Shown: positions 9,260 through 18,885 of the stretch, in pieces
Position numbering within the stretch: the stretch's first letter is position 1
Layout of the letters: each line of letters begins with the position of its first letter
NCBI GenBank assembly: GCA_023418505.1
Contig: JAEZZR010000017.1
Span: 62,001-126,000 of the forward strand
Direction of reading: 5' to 3'
Length of the DNA stretch: 64,000 nt
Source of the DNA: Actinomycetes bacterium
Lineage (GTDB): Bacteria > Actinomycetota > Actinomycetes > Mycobacteriales > Mycobacteriaceae
Program-made: the position numbers and the translations under genes
Notes under the pieces: model-generated
What the model was told of the DNA's origin: nothing
The model's input: only the letters and a program-made list of their open reading frames with translations
The model's database searches: none

Positions 9260-10149
9260 TCAACCGCCTGATCCCACTCCTTTTCGTGGCCTTTGCGGAA
9301 GTAGCCGCCATAGCCTACGCCTTCGCCGCGAGCAGGCTGGGCAGCGCGCTTTTCAATCTTGGCTGCAGAAGTCAGGCGATCGGTAATCAGATCGTTGGAG
9401 GATTCGTCCGTCCAGTAATCATCCGGAATGCGCACGGACAAGAACGGCTGTGGCGCCCGGGAGAAGCGAGTAGCGAAGTCGAACTCAGAGTCATCGAAGA
9501 AGTATTCCTTCTTGCGAGCCCACTTTGCCCACTGGCGCATTACACCTACTGGTGGCTCGAACTTCAGATTCCATGCCCAGGCAGGTACGTGGCCAGTCAA
9601 AGCACCAGAGATCGGCCCCACCACGTTGAACAGTGCGAATGCACGAATCTTGCCCAGCAGCGAAGGCACCTTGCTGATGCGCAGTCCACGGCAGTTGATC
9701 AACGCAGCAGCGTCGTAAGACCCTTCCGGACCGGCATACAGCAAACCATGGCCACCAACAGCGTGGCCTACCGCGTAGTGAGCCTTATCCGGAAACGCTT
9801 CGCTAGCCCAATCGACTACACCCGGCACGTCCTTGACGATCCAGTCGGACATCCGCAGATCGTCGTTATCAACATCCTTCTTCAGCCCCGAACGGCCGCA
9901 ACCACGGTAATCGTAAGTGATTACCGCGTAGCCCTTGTTGGCTACGTACTCTGCAAAGCGGTGGTAGAAACCCTCTGGAATACCGGTGCCACCATGGACG
10001 GTGATCACGCCTTTGATCTCTTCGGGATTATCCTGCGGGCGGAACATGGTGCCACGCAAGAACACCCCGTCTTTGGCAGTGACTACTACATCTTGCCGCG
10101 GACGAGGATCCGGCAATTGGGGGCTATTGGCAGAGTAAGAATCAGTCAT
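9238..10149 (-). CDS. Alpha/beta hydrolase fold protein with Ala at the nucleophile position
   Basis: A 303-residue alpha/beta hydrolase-like protein with the oxyanion segment HGGTGIPEGFYHRFAEYVA and YDYRGCGRSG typical of the predicted hydrolase group COG4757. At the nucleophile elbow, where the family has GHSxGG, the sequence reads GHAVGG: Ser is Ala (codon GCT, one base from TCT). If no other residue substitutes, it is not a classical serine hydrolase. It heads an overlapping cluster with ogt and the nitroreductase. It may be a pseudo-enzyme or binding protein, or a sequencing change should be excluded. Confidence 0.75.
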   Translation of the reverse strand: MTDSYSANSPQLPDPRPRQDVVVTAKDGVFLRGTMFRPQDNPEEIKGVITVHGGTGIPEGFYHRFAEYVANKGYAVITYDYRGCGRSGLKKDVDNDDLRMSDWIVKDVPGVVDWASEAFPDKAHYAVGHAVGGHGLLYAGPEGSYDAAALINCRGLRISKVPSLLGKIRAFALFNVVGPISGALTGHVPAWAWNLKFEPPVGVMRQWAKWARKKEYFFDDSEFDFATRFSRAPQPFLSVRIPDDYWTDESSNDLITDRLTSAAKIEKRAAQPARGEGVGYGGYFRKGHEKEWDQAVEWLEQQS

Positions 10150-10267
10150 ACCTGCAGTGTAAAGGCCTGAATAGGCCTATGTTAAGCAAATTGCAAAACT
10201 AATTTAGAACTTAAGTTCCAGGCCCCACCCACAGGCCACGCCTGCAGCCCGCGACCACAGCTCACGC

Positions 10268-11167
10268 CTACAGTGCAACGTCGCCATACGCGCGTTCATC
10301 CTCGATGGGCTCCAGGTGCGAGGAAATATGGACACCCGGAAATGCGTCGCGAAGCTCATCTTCCAAATCGTGCAGCACATCGTGGCCGTGCTCGACGGAC
10401 CATTTCCCTGGCACGAGCACGTGGAACTCGATGAACTGCTGGCGGCCAGATACGCGCGTGCGCACCTCGTGGATATCGACACGCAGGTGCGGATCACGAT
10501 GCTTAGCGACGATTTTTTCCACCAGCGCCAGATCCTCAGGCTCCATCGCAGCATCCATCAAGCCATTGCCAGCGTCAACGACTAGCGCACGGCCAGTGAC
10601 CAAAATATTGCACGCCACCGCCAACGCAATGAACGGATCCAGCCACAACCAACCGGTCAGCGCCACCAAAGCCACACCCAACAGCACACCAACCGAGGTC
10701 CACACGTCGGTGAGCAAGTGCTTGCCATCAGCGGTAAGAGTTAACGAATTATGCTCTTTACCAGCACGAATCAGAATCCACGCCACTACGCCATTGATCA
10801 CCGTGGCTACCACCACGATCAGCAGACCTAAACCGACGCTTTCAATCGGCTGCGGATCAAAAAGCCTACGCACCGCCGAATAGATAATGAATGCCGCTGC
10901 AACCACAATCATGGCGCCTTCAATACCGGCGGCAAAATATTCGGCCTTGGAATGCCCGAATTGGTGGTCATCGTCGGCAGGCTTCGCAATAACCTTCAAC
11001 ACTACGAGCGCTACGACGGCGGCAACCAGATTCACAATCGATTCCGCTGCGTCCGAGAGCAAGCCAACCGAACCCGTAATCGCAAAACCCGCGAACTTCA
11101 GGCTAATCGTGCTAATCGCCGCGCATATGGAAAGCCAGCCGTATTTAGTCAGATCTTTGGTCTGCAC
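10268..11167 (-). CDS. Cation diffusion facilitator family metal exporter
   Basis: A 299-residue CDF transporter with about six membrane segments and a C-terminal cytoplasmic domain. Metal-site segments are LLSDAAESIVN in the second helix and HLLTD in the fifth; HEVRTRVSG and the late HGHDVLHDLED fit the CDF C-terminal metal-binding fold. It would export a divalent metal (Zn, Co, Fe or Mn) using the proton gradient. The gene ends 118 bases before the hydrolase gene start and lies 11 bases after the GT87 gene, on the same strand, so co-transcription with it is possible. Confidence 0.88.
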   Translation of the reverse strand: MQTKDLTKYGWLSICAAISTISLKFAGFAITGSVGLLSDAAESIVNLVAAVVALVVLKVIAKPADDDHQFGHSKAEYFAAGIEGAMIVVAAAFIIYSAVRRLFDPQPIESVGLGLLIVVVATVINGVVAWILIRAGKEHNSLTLTADGKHLLTDVWTSVGVLLGVALVALTGWLWLDPFIALAVACNILVTGRALVVDAGNGLMDAAMEPEDLALVEKIVAKHRDPHLRVDIHEVRTRVSGRQQFIEFHVLVPGKWSVEHGHDVLHDLEDELRDAFPGVHISSHLEPIEDERAYGDVAL

Positions 11168-11178
11168 GGTGGGACATA

Positions 11179-12603
11179 CTACGCGGGCACAGCCTTTTTA
11201 GGAATAGTGCTGTTAGGAATCGTTCGCATTGCCCAAATTGCAATCCAGACTGCCAAAATCGCCCAGGCAAGCGGGCGCCACTGACCGAGCGCTCCCCAAT
11301 CACCGAACAACAACATAAAGCACAGCCACGGCACTACGGCGTACATCGGCGAGTAGGTACGCAAGATCGTCATGGCAAGCGGGATCAACCAGATCACGTA
11401 GTAGGCCTGCACCAAACCACTGACCATCAACACACCAATGAATGCCACTCCGATAGTGGCGAACAGCCACATCACAGGATCGACGTGCTTAAAGCGCAGC
11501 AGGAACCACACGGCCAGGCCAGCAACAATCAGCATCACGGCGCTGGCGACGTAGGTCACCGGATCCGGCCACCCATATTCCAAGGCCAAGCCAGGAATCG
11601 AACCGTTGGCGTATGGGCGTGGCTCGGAGAGATAAGGCAACAGCCGGGTAAAGAAATCTTCTGGCTGTGCCATGGTGATCCAGCCCAGGCCAAACCACAC
11701 CAGATAAATCACAGCGCCGATGACCAGTGGGATCCACTGCAGCGTGAGGATCGTCACGCCAGCGAGCACCACAAATTGTGGCTTGATGGTCAGCGCAGTA
11801 GCTAGAGCGATGCCGACGATGATGGTCTCTAGCCAGCGCCCCTGGGGCAATACTTTCGTCGCTTGCCATAGATCCGCTGGACGCCAGCTTCGTGGGCGCG
11901 GTGCTACCTGCATCACGCGTAACAATGCCCACGCAAAAACCACCTGCACTAGCAGCAGAAAACCATTGATATTAGTGAGTACCAGGGTGGTTTGTACTGG
12001 CTCTTCCGGCAAGAAGGTCACAAAAACTGTAAGCGCATACAGTGGCCAGAAGTACTGCGATTCCGGGCGCTGGAAAAGCTCGCGCGCGGTGGGAAGCTCA
12101 CCCAACAGCAGGCGCAACGCCCACGCCAGTGCTGCCAAAATACTCACCGCACCCAGCAGCATCATCACGTAGCGGGCGACCTCAAAATCGCTGAATACCC
12201 ACCCAATCGGGCTGAGCAACAACGTTGCCCCCGGCGAATACAAATAATGGGGATCCGTCGAAGAATAATCCGCCGTATACACCGGCTGTCCTTGGGTATA
12301 GGCCTCTACGGCATCCCAGATAGGCACGAAGTCTGAGCCAAATTCCACCAACGGTAGTACTACGGCATTGCGCAATACGACGAAGATAGCCGCCACATAA
12401 AGCAACCACTCGGCAGGCTTGCGTACCCGCGTCCACCACTGAGCTGGATCCCACTGGAATTGGATGCCCTGGAATTGGGTGCCCTGACTATCCCACTGGC
12501 TATCCCACTGGGTCTCCTGCTGATCCCGCACGCGATCCCGGCGCGACTGTGCAGCAGGCGGATTGGGCAGGGTTGAGTCTTGGTCGGAGGCAGGGCTGGA
12601 CAT
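11179..12603 (-). CDS. GT87 (DUF2029) membrane mannosyltransferase-like protein
   Basis: A 474-residue polytopic protein with about ten to twelve hydrophobic helices. After a Gln/Asp-rich N-terminal cytoplasmic stretch (to about residue 65) the first extracytoplasmic loop has FGSDFVPIWDAVEAY, with the early acidic residue typical of polyprenyl-phosphate-sugar-dependent glycosyltransferases, and the family motif YLYSPGATLLL. In Corynebacterineae GT87 enzymes add mannose to phosphatidylinositol mannosides, lipomannan or lipoarabinomannan. The exact acceptor cannot be assigned. Confidence 0.8.
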   Translation of the reverse strand: MSSPASDQDSTLPNPPAAQSRRDRVRDQQETQWDSQWDSQGTQFQGIQFQWDPAQWWTRVRKPAEWLLYVAAIFVVLRNAVVLPLVEFGSDFVPIWDAVEAYTQGQPVYTADYSSTDPHYLYSPGATLLLSPIGWVFSDFEVARYVMMLLGAVSILAALAWALRLLLGELPTARELFQRPESQYFWPLYALTVFVTFLPEEPVQTTLVLTNINGFLLLVQVVFAWALLRVMQVAPRPRSWRPADLWQATKVLPQGRWLETIIVGIALATALTIKPQFVVLAGVTILTLQWIPLVIGAVIYLVWFGLGWITMAQPEDFFTRLLPYLSEPRPYANGSIPGLALEYGWPDPVTYVASAVMLIVAGLAVWFLLRFKHVDPVMWLFATIGVAFIGVLMVSGLVQAYYVIWLIPLAMTILRTYSPMYAVVPWLCFMLLFGDWGALGQWRPLAWAILAVWIAIWAMRTIPNSTIPKKAVPA

Positions 12604-12660
12604 GGATCCACATGCTACCGCACGTGATCGGGCCCTCTATCTGAGGGGTTTGTCCTGCAA

Positions 12661-12675
12661 ATTGATACGATCAAT
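12661..12675. promoter_or_regulatory. Palindrome over the -10 region of the acyltransferase gene
   Basis: ATTGAT-acg-ATCAAT is a perfect palindrome containing TACGAT, a plausible -10 box. The ATG at 12681 follows within about ten bases, so the mRNA would have almost no leader. A regulator on this site would block transcription. Confidence 0.4.
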
Positions 12676-12680
12676 GCGCT

Positions 12681-15008
12681 ATGTCTTCCAGCCCAGACAC
12701 CACCCCTAATACTTCTTCGGCGCCAAAAGTCTCTGCCAGCCCAGCAGAGCCCGCAGCGCAACCCCGTGCCTCGAAGCTGCGTCGCACCGATATTGACGGC
12801 TTGCGCGGTCTAGCGATCGCACTTGTCGTGGTTTTCCATATCTTCGTGGGCAAGGTGTCTTCGGGTGTAGACATCTTCTTGCTGATCGGTGGCATTTTCT
12901 TCTTCGGCTCTCAATTCCGCAATGCGATGAATCCGCAGGGGATTACTGTGCTGCAAGCATTGTGGCGGATTTTGCGCAGGCTCTATCCTGCTCTGGCTGC
13001 CGTCGTGGGCGCGACTTTTTTCCTCTCTCTTTTGGTGTATTCCCCCGCGCGTTGGCTCACGGGCGCTCAAGATGCACTGGCTTCGCTGTTCTATCTGCAG
13101 AATTACAATCTGGCATCGCGCGGGCAAGACTATGCCGCCATTGATACCTCCGTAAGCCTGTATCAGCACCTGTGGTCGATGTCCGCACAGTTCCAGATTT
13201 ATGTGGCATCCCTACTGGTCATCACCGTGCTGGTGGCGATAACTAGGCGCCATAAGATTGCCCGGGCACTGTTCTTCGTCACCTTGGTGGCAGCTACCGT
13301 CGCAAGCTTTATCTATGCCAGCTACCTGCACGAGATCAATCAGGGTGTGAATTACTACTCGTCGCTCAGCCGATTCTGGGAGATCGGCGTGGGTGGCATC
13401 ATCGGGCTGTGGCTGCTTAAGTGGCACATTCCGCATTACCTACGGTGGGTGCGCCTGCCTGCGGCGCTGATCGGGTTGGCGCTGATTATCGGTACCGGCG
13501 TGTACCTCGACGGGGCAGCACAATTCCCAGGACCGCTGACTCTCATTCCGCTGGCCGGCACTGTGTTGCTGATCGCTGCGGGAAATCCGGTGCGCGCGAA
13601 GGCAGCTAACGACGAAAACCCTGCCGTCGGCACAGACGCTCCAGCAACTCCGAACCCAATCAAACCGAACCTGATTACCCGTCTTTTCGAGACTTCCCCT
13701 TTCCAATTCCTCGGCCGTATTAGTTACTCGCTGTACTTGTGGCACTGGCCGCTGCTGGTGATTGTTACCTACTTGCTAGCCGATCCCACGATGGCGGGCA
13801 ACCGTGAGCAGGGCGAAGGTGCAAACCAAGGTATGGGCATCATCGCAACGCTGGGCCTGCCGTTGGGTCTTGCTGCTGGCACGCTGGTGATTATCATTTC
13901 GGTGATTTTCGCGTGGTTGACGCTGAAACTCGTGGAGACTCCCCTGCGCCAAACCACCCCGGCGAAGCGTTCTTGGTCTGTGTGGCGACTAGAAAATCAC
14001 CGCGATACGATTCGGCTGCATCCGCTTCGCTCTGCGCTGGCGGCTCTCATCATGGTGTTTACCAGTGCCACGATTGGTGGCAGCTTGGTGGTCATCCGTC
14101 AGGCAGCGGATCACACCACTTTGCCGAATCCTGCCACGATTTCCCCCATCGACTACCCCGGCCCAAATGCTTTGCTCTACGGTGCACCTACCCCTGATGT
14201 AGAGATCGTGCCTTCGCCAGATCTGTCCGTAGAAACCATGTACCCAGAGACCGGGTCCGATGGTTGTACCGCGATGTATGAGGACGAAGAACTAGTGCTC
14301 ACCCAGCACCGCAATACTTCGCCGCAGGATTGCGCTTACGGTGATTTGGATTCGGATCGCACGATCTATGTGATGGGTAGCTCCCACGCAGAACACCTCC
14401 TACCAGGGTTAACAGAGGTAGCACTGCGCCACGGCATCAAGTTGGTGCCATTTTTCAAGCTGGGCTGCTTGCTGGGTGGCGAGCCGATCCGCCCGGATGG
14501 TGCCGACTACCCGGAGTGCGCGTCCTGGCGCACCGACGTGCTGGACTGGGTGATCGAGAACCCACCTACAGAGGGCGTCGTGCTAACCACCACTCACCCC
14601 GGCACCGAGATGCGTGGCATCGACCACGTCCCAACCGGGTACACCGCTGTGGCAAGTGAGCTCACCAACGCTGGCATTCACATCTGGGGTTTCCGCGATA
14701 CTCCGTGGCCTCACCGCGATGGCACGTTGTTGGACGTGCGCCTCTGTGTTGCTGATGGGCTCTACAATCCGGAGGCCGGCGAGGATTGCGGTATGGCTCG
14801 CGACGCAGCATACGCCCCGGTCAATCCCGCGTTGAACGCCTACGACGGACTGGATGTTACGCACGTGGATCTCTCCGATGCGCTGTGCACTCCCACCCGC
14901 TGCCCCGGCGTGATTGGCAATGTGCTGGTCTACCGCGATAGCTCGCATTTGACTAACTTGTATTCTCTAATGCTTGCCGACGAGATGGAAAGGCAAATGT
15001 TTCCATGA
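12681..15008 (+). CDS. Acyltransferase-3 / SGNH-domain membrane O-acyltransferase
   Basis: A 775-residue protein with an N-terminal acyltransferase-3 domain of about ten to eleven membrane helices (RRTDIDGLRGLAI opening, about 32-460) and a C-terminal extracytoplasmic SGNH domain with GSSHAEHLLPG and, near the end, DSSHLTN supplying the Ser and Asp-His. This OafA/OatA arrangement carries acyl groups across the membrane and puts them on envelope glycans or glycolipids. The acceptor is not known. Its stop overlaps the start of the YggS-like gene by four bases. Confidence 0.85.
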   Translation: MSSSPDTTPNTSSAPKVSASPAEPAAQPRASKLRRTDIDGLRGLAIALVVVFHIFVGKVSSGVDIFLLIGGIFFFGSQFRNAMNPQGITVLQALWRILRRLYPALAAVVGATFFLSLLVYSPARWLTGAQDALASLFYLQNYNLASRGQDYAAIDTSVSLYQHLWSMSAQFQIYVASLLVITVLVAITRRHKIARALFFVTLVAATVASFIYASYLHEINQGVNYYSSLSRFWEIGVGGIIGLWLLKWHIPHYLRWVRLPAALIGLALIIGTGVYLDGAAQFPGPLTLIPLAGTVLLIAAGNPVRAKAANDENPAVGTDAPATPNPIKPNLITRLFETSPFQFLGRISYSLYLWHWPLLVIVTYLLADPTMAGNREQGEGANQGMGIIATLGLPLGLAAGTLVIIISVIFAWLTLKLVETPLRQTTPAKRSWSVWRLENHRDTIRLHPLRSALAALIMVFTSATIGGSLVVIRQAADHTTLPNPATISPIDYPGPNALLYGAPTPDVEIVPSPDLSVETMYPETGSDGCTAMYEDEELVLTQHRNTSPQDCAYGDLDSDRTIYVMGSSHAEHLLPGLTEVALRHGIKLVPFFKLGCLLGGEPIRPDGADYPECASWRTDVLDWVIENPPTEGVVLTTTHPGTEMRGIDHVPTGYTAVASELTNAGIHIWGFRDTPWPHRDGTLLDVRLCVADGLYNPEAGEDCGMARDAAYAPVNPALNAYDGLDVTHVDLSDALCTPTRCPGVIGNVLVYRDSSHLTNLYSLMLADEMERQMFP

Positions 15009-15823
15009 CCTCCTCGCCCGCTGATAGGGACTCGCATTGGGATGAAGCGACTTGGGACAAAGCAACCGCAGTGCTTCAGCGTTATTTCCAGGTGCGTACC
15101 GACGTCAACGACTGCGCCATAGCTGCGGGTAGAGCTGCCGACGACGTGCACATCCTGCCAGTTTCCAAAACCGTGCCGGCAGAAATTCTGCAGGCAGTGT
15201 TGCAGCAGATACGACAGCTCGACGAGCAAGAATCAGAGTTATACGCAGCTGCGAAGCGGGACTTTTCTTGGCTGGGCGAAAACCGCGTCCAAGCTGTAGC
15301 TGCCAATGCCGAAGCTTTTGCAGAAGCACAGGTCGCGCCGCCACAGTGGTCGGTAATTGGTCCGCTGCAAACCAATAAAGCCACCCTGCTGGTCGATCAT
15401 GCCAGTGAGTTTCAAGCACTCGACCGGATCAAGGTGGCGCGGGCGCTACAAAGGCGCTTGAAAGACACCGAGCACACACTGCCGGTGTACCTGCAGGTAA
15501 ATACCTCTGGTGAAGAGCAAAAATCCGGTATTGCTCCAGCCGAGGTGCCGGAGTTTGTAGTCGAGCTGCAGTCCGGCGAGTTCCCTAATCTGCAGTTGGC
15601 TGGGTTCATGACGATGGCCATGATCTCTGACGGCACTACCGCTGGCGACGAAGCAGTGCGCAATTGCTTCGAACAACTGCGCGCACTACGCGATACCGTC
15701 GATAAGCAATTAGAGCTCTCGATGGGGATGAGCGGCGACTATCCAGCTGCCATTGCCGCAGGTGCCACAGTTGTGCGCATTGGTAGCACCATTTTCGGAA
15801 AGCGAATAACGAAAACCAAGTAA
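15005..15823 (+). CDS. YggS/PLPBP-family pyridoxal phosphate homeostasis protein
   Basis: A 272-residue PLP-binding protein of the YggS family. PLP would bind Lys55 in LPVSKTVP; GENRVQ, the QVNTSGEEQKSGI segment, LSMGMSGDYPAAIAAGATVVRIGSTIFG are family hallmarks. It helps balance B6 vitamers and amino-acid metabolism and has no known catalytic activity. It overlaps the acyltransferase gene by four bases (ATGA), so it is co-translated. In many actinobacteria this gene sits beside sepF; here it does not. Confidence 0.9.
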   Translation: MTSSPADRDSHWDEATWDKATAVLQRYFQVRTDVNDCAIAAGRAADDVHILPVSKTVPAEILQAVLQQIRQLDEQESELYAAAKRDFSWLGENRVQAVAANAEAFAEAQVAPPQWSVIGPLQTNKATLLVDHASEFQALDRIKVARALQRRLKDTEHTLPVYLQVNTSGEEQKSGIAPAEVPEFVVELQSGEFPNLQLAGFMTMAMISDGTTAGDEAVRNCFEQLRALRDTVDKQLELSMGMSGDYPAAIAAGATVVRIGSTIFGKRITKTK

Positions 15824-15871
15824 AGTCAGCCAATTCTTCGTTGAGAATTGCCCTTCTTTCAAGGGATAGTA

Positions 15872-16255
15872 GTGGGTATGGCTTCAGAGTTTTCCTGTTC
15901 ACGACGTAAGTTCCTGCTTGGCACGGCCACCACGGCTGCGGGTGCGTTATTAGCGGCGTGTGCGTCGGAGGAAGCTCAAACCCGAGTCGAAGCAGCTGAG
16001 ATTCCCGTCGGTGGTGGCATTGTGATCGACGAGTATGTGGTCACCCAGCCGGAGGAAGGCGTATTCAAGGCGTGGTCCAATAAATGCCCACACCAGAATG
16101 GTCGGATCTCGAAGGTGGAAGATGGCCGGATGATCTGCCCACAGCATTTCTCGGAATTCGATATTGCTACGGGCGAGGTGTTGTACGGGCCGTCGCGTCG
16201 TCCAGCTGCCGAGGCCAAGCTAGGAAATGAGGGGCAAACCCTAATCGTGGGGTAG
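15872..16255 (+). CDS. Rieske 2Fe-2S protein, Tat/lipoprotein signal
   Basis: A small exported Rieske protein. The N-terminus has a twin-arginine signal SRRKFLLG and a lipobox LLAACAS, so it is likely folded in the cytoplasm, exported by Tat and lipid-anchored. The cluster ligands are CPH and, about 25 residues later, CPQH. GTG at 15872 has AAGGGA five bases upstream; ATG at 15878 is the alternative. It is a stand-alone electron carrier or oxygenase-like ferredoxin; no partner oxygenase is nearby. It ends one base before the convergent MFS gene. Confidence 0.85.
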   Translation: MGMASEFSCSRRKFLLGTATTAAGALLAACASEEAQTRVEAAEIPVGGGIVIDEYVVTQPEEGVFKAWSNKCPHQNGRISKVEDGRMICPQHFSEFDIATGEVLYGPSRRPAAEAKLGNEGQTLIVG

Positions 16256-17476
16256 CTAGTGTTCCGCGTCTTTCAGGCCCCAAATCGCACACGTACCTGC
16301 AATGAGTGAGAGGCCGATTAGCCACGGGATCAGCACTGCCCAGCCGAAACCGTTGAACACGAACCCGGAGACCCAGCCCAAAATCGACGAGCCCATGTAG
16401 TAGCTAAACAGGTACATGGATGCAGCTTCGGCGCGATCATGCTGGGCGACCAACCCTACACCGGACGACGACAGCGAGTGTGCGACAAAGAACGATGCCG
16501 TAAACAGCAACACGCCCAGTACCAGAGCGATCAGGCTTGGCAGTGCAACAAGGATTAGGCCTAAGCAGGCGACGGCGGTAGCAATCGCAATGAGCTGGCG
16601 GCGGCTCACCGTCTTCACCCATACGCCTGCGCGTGCGGAACCCCAGGTACCCGAGAGGTACAGAATAAACACAAAGCCGGCCAGACCTGGTGAAAGGCCA
16701 AATTTATCCGTCAGCCGGAATCCCAGGTAGTTGTACAGGGACACGAACGCGCCCATGAACATAAAAGCCATCACGCATAGGCCTAGGATGCGGAAATCAC
16801 CCAGATGGGTTTTGATGGCTTTGAGCTCACCGGCAATCGACAGCTTTTTCGGCTGGAAGCGACGCTGTTGTGGCAACAGCCACCAAGTACCAATCGCGCA
16901 AATCACAGCCACCGTCGCGGAGATAAAGTTCGCGATATGCCAGTTGAAGATCTCCAACAGGAGCGAAGGGATAATACGTCCCATCAGCCCACCAATGGTG
17001 GTGCCTGCGACGTAGAGTCCCATCACTCGGCCAATATGATCCTGGTGGATTTCTTCCGAAACATACGCCATCGCCACTGCTGGCACACCAGCCAAGATCA
17101 GCCCTTGGAGTAAACGCACAGCAATAATGAAGCCAATGCCCGGCAGCATGGAGATCAACAATCCCAAAACCGTGGCTAGCAGCGCGCTGGTCACCATCAC
17201 TCGGCGGCGACCAAAGCGCTCCGAGAGCACCGACACCGGAATCACCGCACACGCCAAACCACCCGTGGTGGCCGAAACGGTTAGTGCCGCGGTAGCTGGA
17301 TCGACATTGAAATCTGCTGCGAACACTGGCAGCAGCGCCTGCGTGGCGTAGAGCGCTTGGAAGGAAGCAATACCCGCGAACAGCACTGCCACTACAGCGC
17401 GACGGTATCCCGGATCGCCTGGAGCTAGGCCTTCGGGCAATCCTGGTTGCTCCGAAACTTGGTGTGCTTTCACCAT
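16256..17476 (-). CDS. MFS transporter (YnfM-like)
   Basis: A 406-residue, 12-helix major facilitator. The opening LFAGIASFQALYATQALLPVFA and the loop 2-3 motif LSERFGRRRVMV are typical of the YnfM/arabinose-efflux-type subgroup, which mainly exports small molecules by proton antiport. The substrate is unknown. It is convergent with the Rieske gene with no space for a separate terminator. Confidence 0.82.
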   Translation of the reverse strand: MVKAHQVSEQPGLPEGLAPGDPGYRRAVVAVLFAGIASFQALYATQALLPVFAADFNVDPATAALTVSATTGGLACAVIPVSVLSERFGRRRVMVTSALLATVLGLLISMLPGIGFIIAVRLLQGLILAGVPAVAMAYVSEEIHQDHIGRVMGLYVAGTTIGGLMGRIIPSLLLEIFNWHIANFISATVAVICAIGTWWLLPQQRRFQPKKLSIAGELKAIKTHLGDFRILGLCVMAFMFMGAFVSLYNYLGFRLTDKFGLSPGLAGFVFILYLSGTWGSARAGVWVKTVSRRQLIAIATAVACLGLILVALPSLIALVLGVLLFTASFFVAHSLSSSGVGLVAQHDRAEAASMYLFSYYMGSSILGWVSGFVFNGFGWAVLIPWLIGLSLIAGTCAIWGLKDAEH

Positions 17477-17643
17477 GGGCGATCCACCTTCCCGCTTATC
17501 TGCATACTGATTATCTGCACGTTATCTGCACGCTGGCTTTAAAGCTCACGCTGGCTTTTAATGCTAATGCAGCACGAAAATGGTGGTGGCGATTACCTCA
17601 GGATTGCACTGAGCGGAAAGAACTGAACCAAATTAGAGGCGGA
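17477..17643. other. Intergenic region with short direct repeats
   Basis: There is no gene here. TTATCTGCA occurs three times between about 17494 and 17532, followed by two copies of CACGCTGGCTTT. It lies between metB and the MFS gene, both on the minus strand, and probably holds the MFS promoter. Confidence 0.5.
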
Positions 17644-18849
17644 CTACAGCTGATCCAACGCTTGCTCTAAATCAGCAATCAGATCAGCTAAATCTTCGAT
17701 GCCCACCGAAATCCGCACGAGGTTGCGTGGCAACGCCACGGCGGTGGATTCGGTACTCAAGTGAGTCATTCCTGCTGGTACCTCGATCAAAGACTCCACG
17801 CCACCCAGCGATTCGGCTAGTTCAAACTCTTTGGTTAACAGGCAGAGCTGCTCGGCTCGACGTGCGCGGGTTGGTTCGTCGTCGCCAGCTAAATACACCG
17901 AGACCATGCCTCCGAAACGGTTCATCTGCCGGGCAGCAACGTCGTGGTTGGGATGCTCCGCCAACCCGGGGTAGAGCACGGTGGCGATCTCTGGGCGCGA
18001 CTGCAGATACTGGGCGATCTGCTCGGCGTTGTCGCAATGGCGCTCCATGCGTACCGCCAGCGTCTTGATACCGCGGATGGTCAGGTACGCGTCAAACGGA
18101 CTCGGGGTGGCGCCCGCTCCCCCGCGCAGGAACTCGAGATACTCATCCAGCGCAGCATCATTGGTAACTATCGCACCACCAACCACATCCGAATGCCCGC
18201 CTAAGTACTTCGTGGTGGAATGCAGCACCACATCGGCGCCTAGCTGCAACGGATTCTGCAAGTACGGCGAGGCAAACGTGTTATCGACTACCAGTTGAGT
18301 TTCGGGTCCGCGCGGGAAGGTGTCATTGTGCTTTGCGACGAGCTTCGCTACCCCGGCGATATCTGCCACGGTAAGTAGCGGGTTGGTAGGTGTTTCCAGC
18401 CAAATACATCGGGTATTCGGGCGGAAAGCGGCGGCAATTGCCGAAAGATCGGCAATATCTACCACGCTAAATTCGATGCCCCACTTGGTGAATACTTCGT
18501 CTACTAAGCGGTAGGTGCCACCGTAAGCATCAGACGGGATAATCAGATGATCGCCCGGGCTGAGGATCGCACGCAACAGCGTATCGGTAGCAGCCATCCC
18601 GGAGGCGAAAGCCTTGCAGTAGTCCGCTTGTTCTAGTTCGGCTAAAGCATGCTCTAAGTGGGAAACCGTGGGGTTGCCACAGCGGGTGTATTCAAAGCCG
18701 CCGCGCAGCTGGCCGATACCATCCTGGACAAACGTCGAGCTAGCATAGATCGGCGGGTTGATCGAACCGTATTGGCCGTCGGGGACATAGCCGGCTCGCA
18801 CGGCAGCTGTGTTGAATTTGCGTGTGCCTTGGTCTGTAGGTTTTTTCAT
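17644..18849 (-). CDS. metB: Cystathionine gamma-synthase
   Basis: A 401-residue PLP enzyme of the Cys/Met metabolism family. It joins an activated homoserine to cysteine to make cystathionine in methionine synthesis. Seen are YTRCGNPT, ASGMAATDTLL, LETPTNP, the PLP-lysine segment STTKYLGGHSD and GVESLIEVPAGMTH. The overall pattern fits MetB better than MetY, which is longer. It stands alone between an MFS gene and lldD. Confidence 0.88.
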   Translation of the reverse strand: MKKPTDQGTRKFNTAAVRAGYVPDGQYGSINPPIYASSTFVQDGIGQLRGGFEYTRCGNPTVSHLEHALAELEQADYCKAFASGMAATDTLLRAILSPGDHLIIPSDAYGGTYRLVDEVFTKWGIEFSVVDIADLSAIAAAFRPNTRCIWLETPTNPLLTVADIAGVAKLVAKHNDTFPRGPETQLVVDNTFASPYLQNPLQLGADVVLHSTTKYLGGHSDVVGGAIVTNDAALDEYLEFLRGGAGATPSPFDAYLTIRGIKTLAVRMERHCDNAEQIAQYLQSRPEIATVLYPGLAEHPNHDVAARQMNRFGGMVSVYLAGDDEPTRARRAEQLCLLTKEFELAESLGGVESLIEVPAGMTHLSTESTAVALPRNLVRISVGIEDLADLIADLEQALDQL

Positions 18850-18885
18850 GAGGCCATTATGCCTACAGACAGCTTGGTCTACAAA

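Noticed and set aside
11485..11805. Gene antisense to the GT87 gene
   Set aside because: Composition and position are those of a shadow frame; no start signal is seen.
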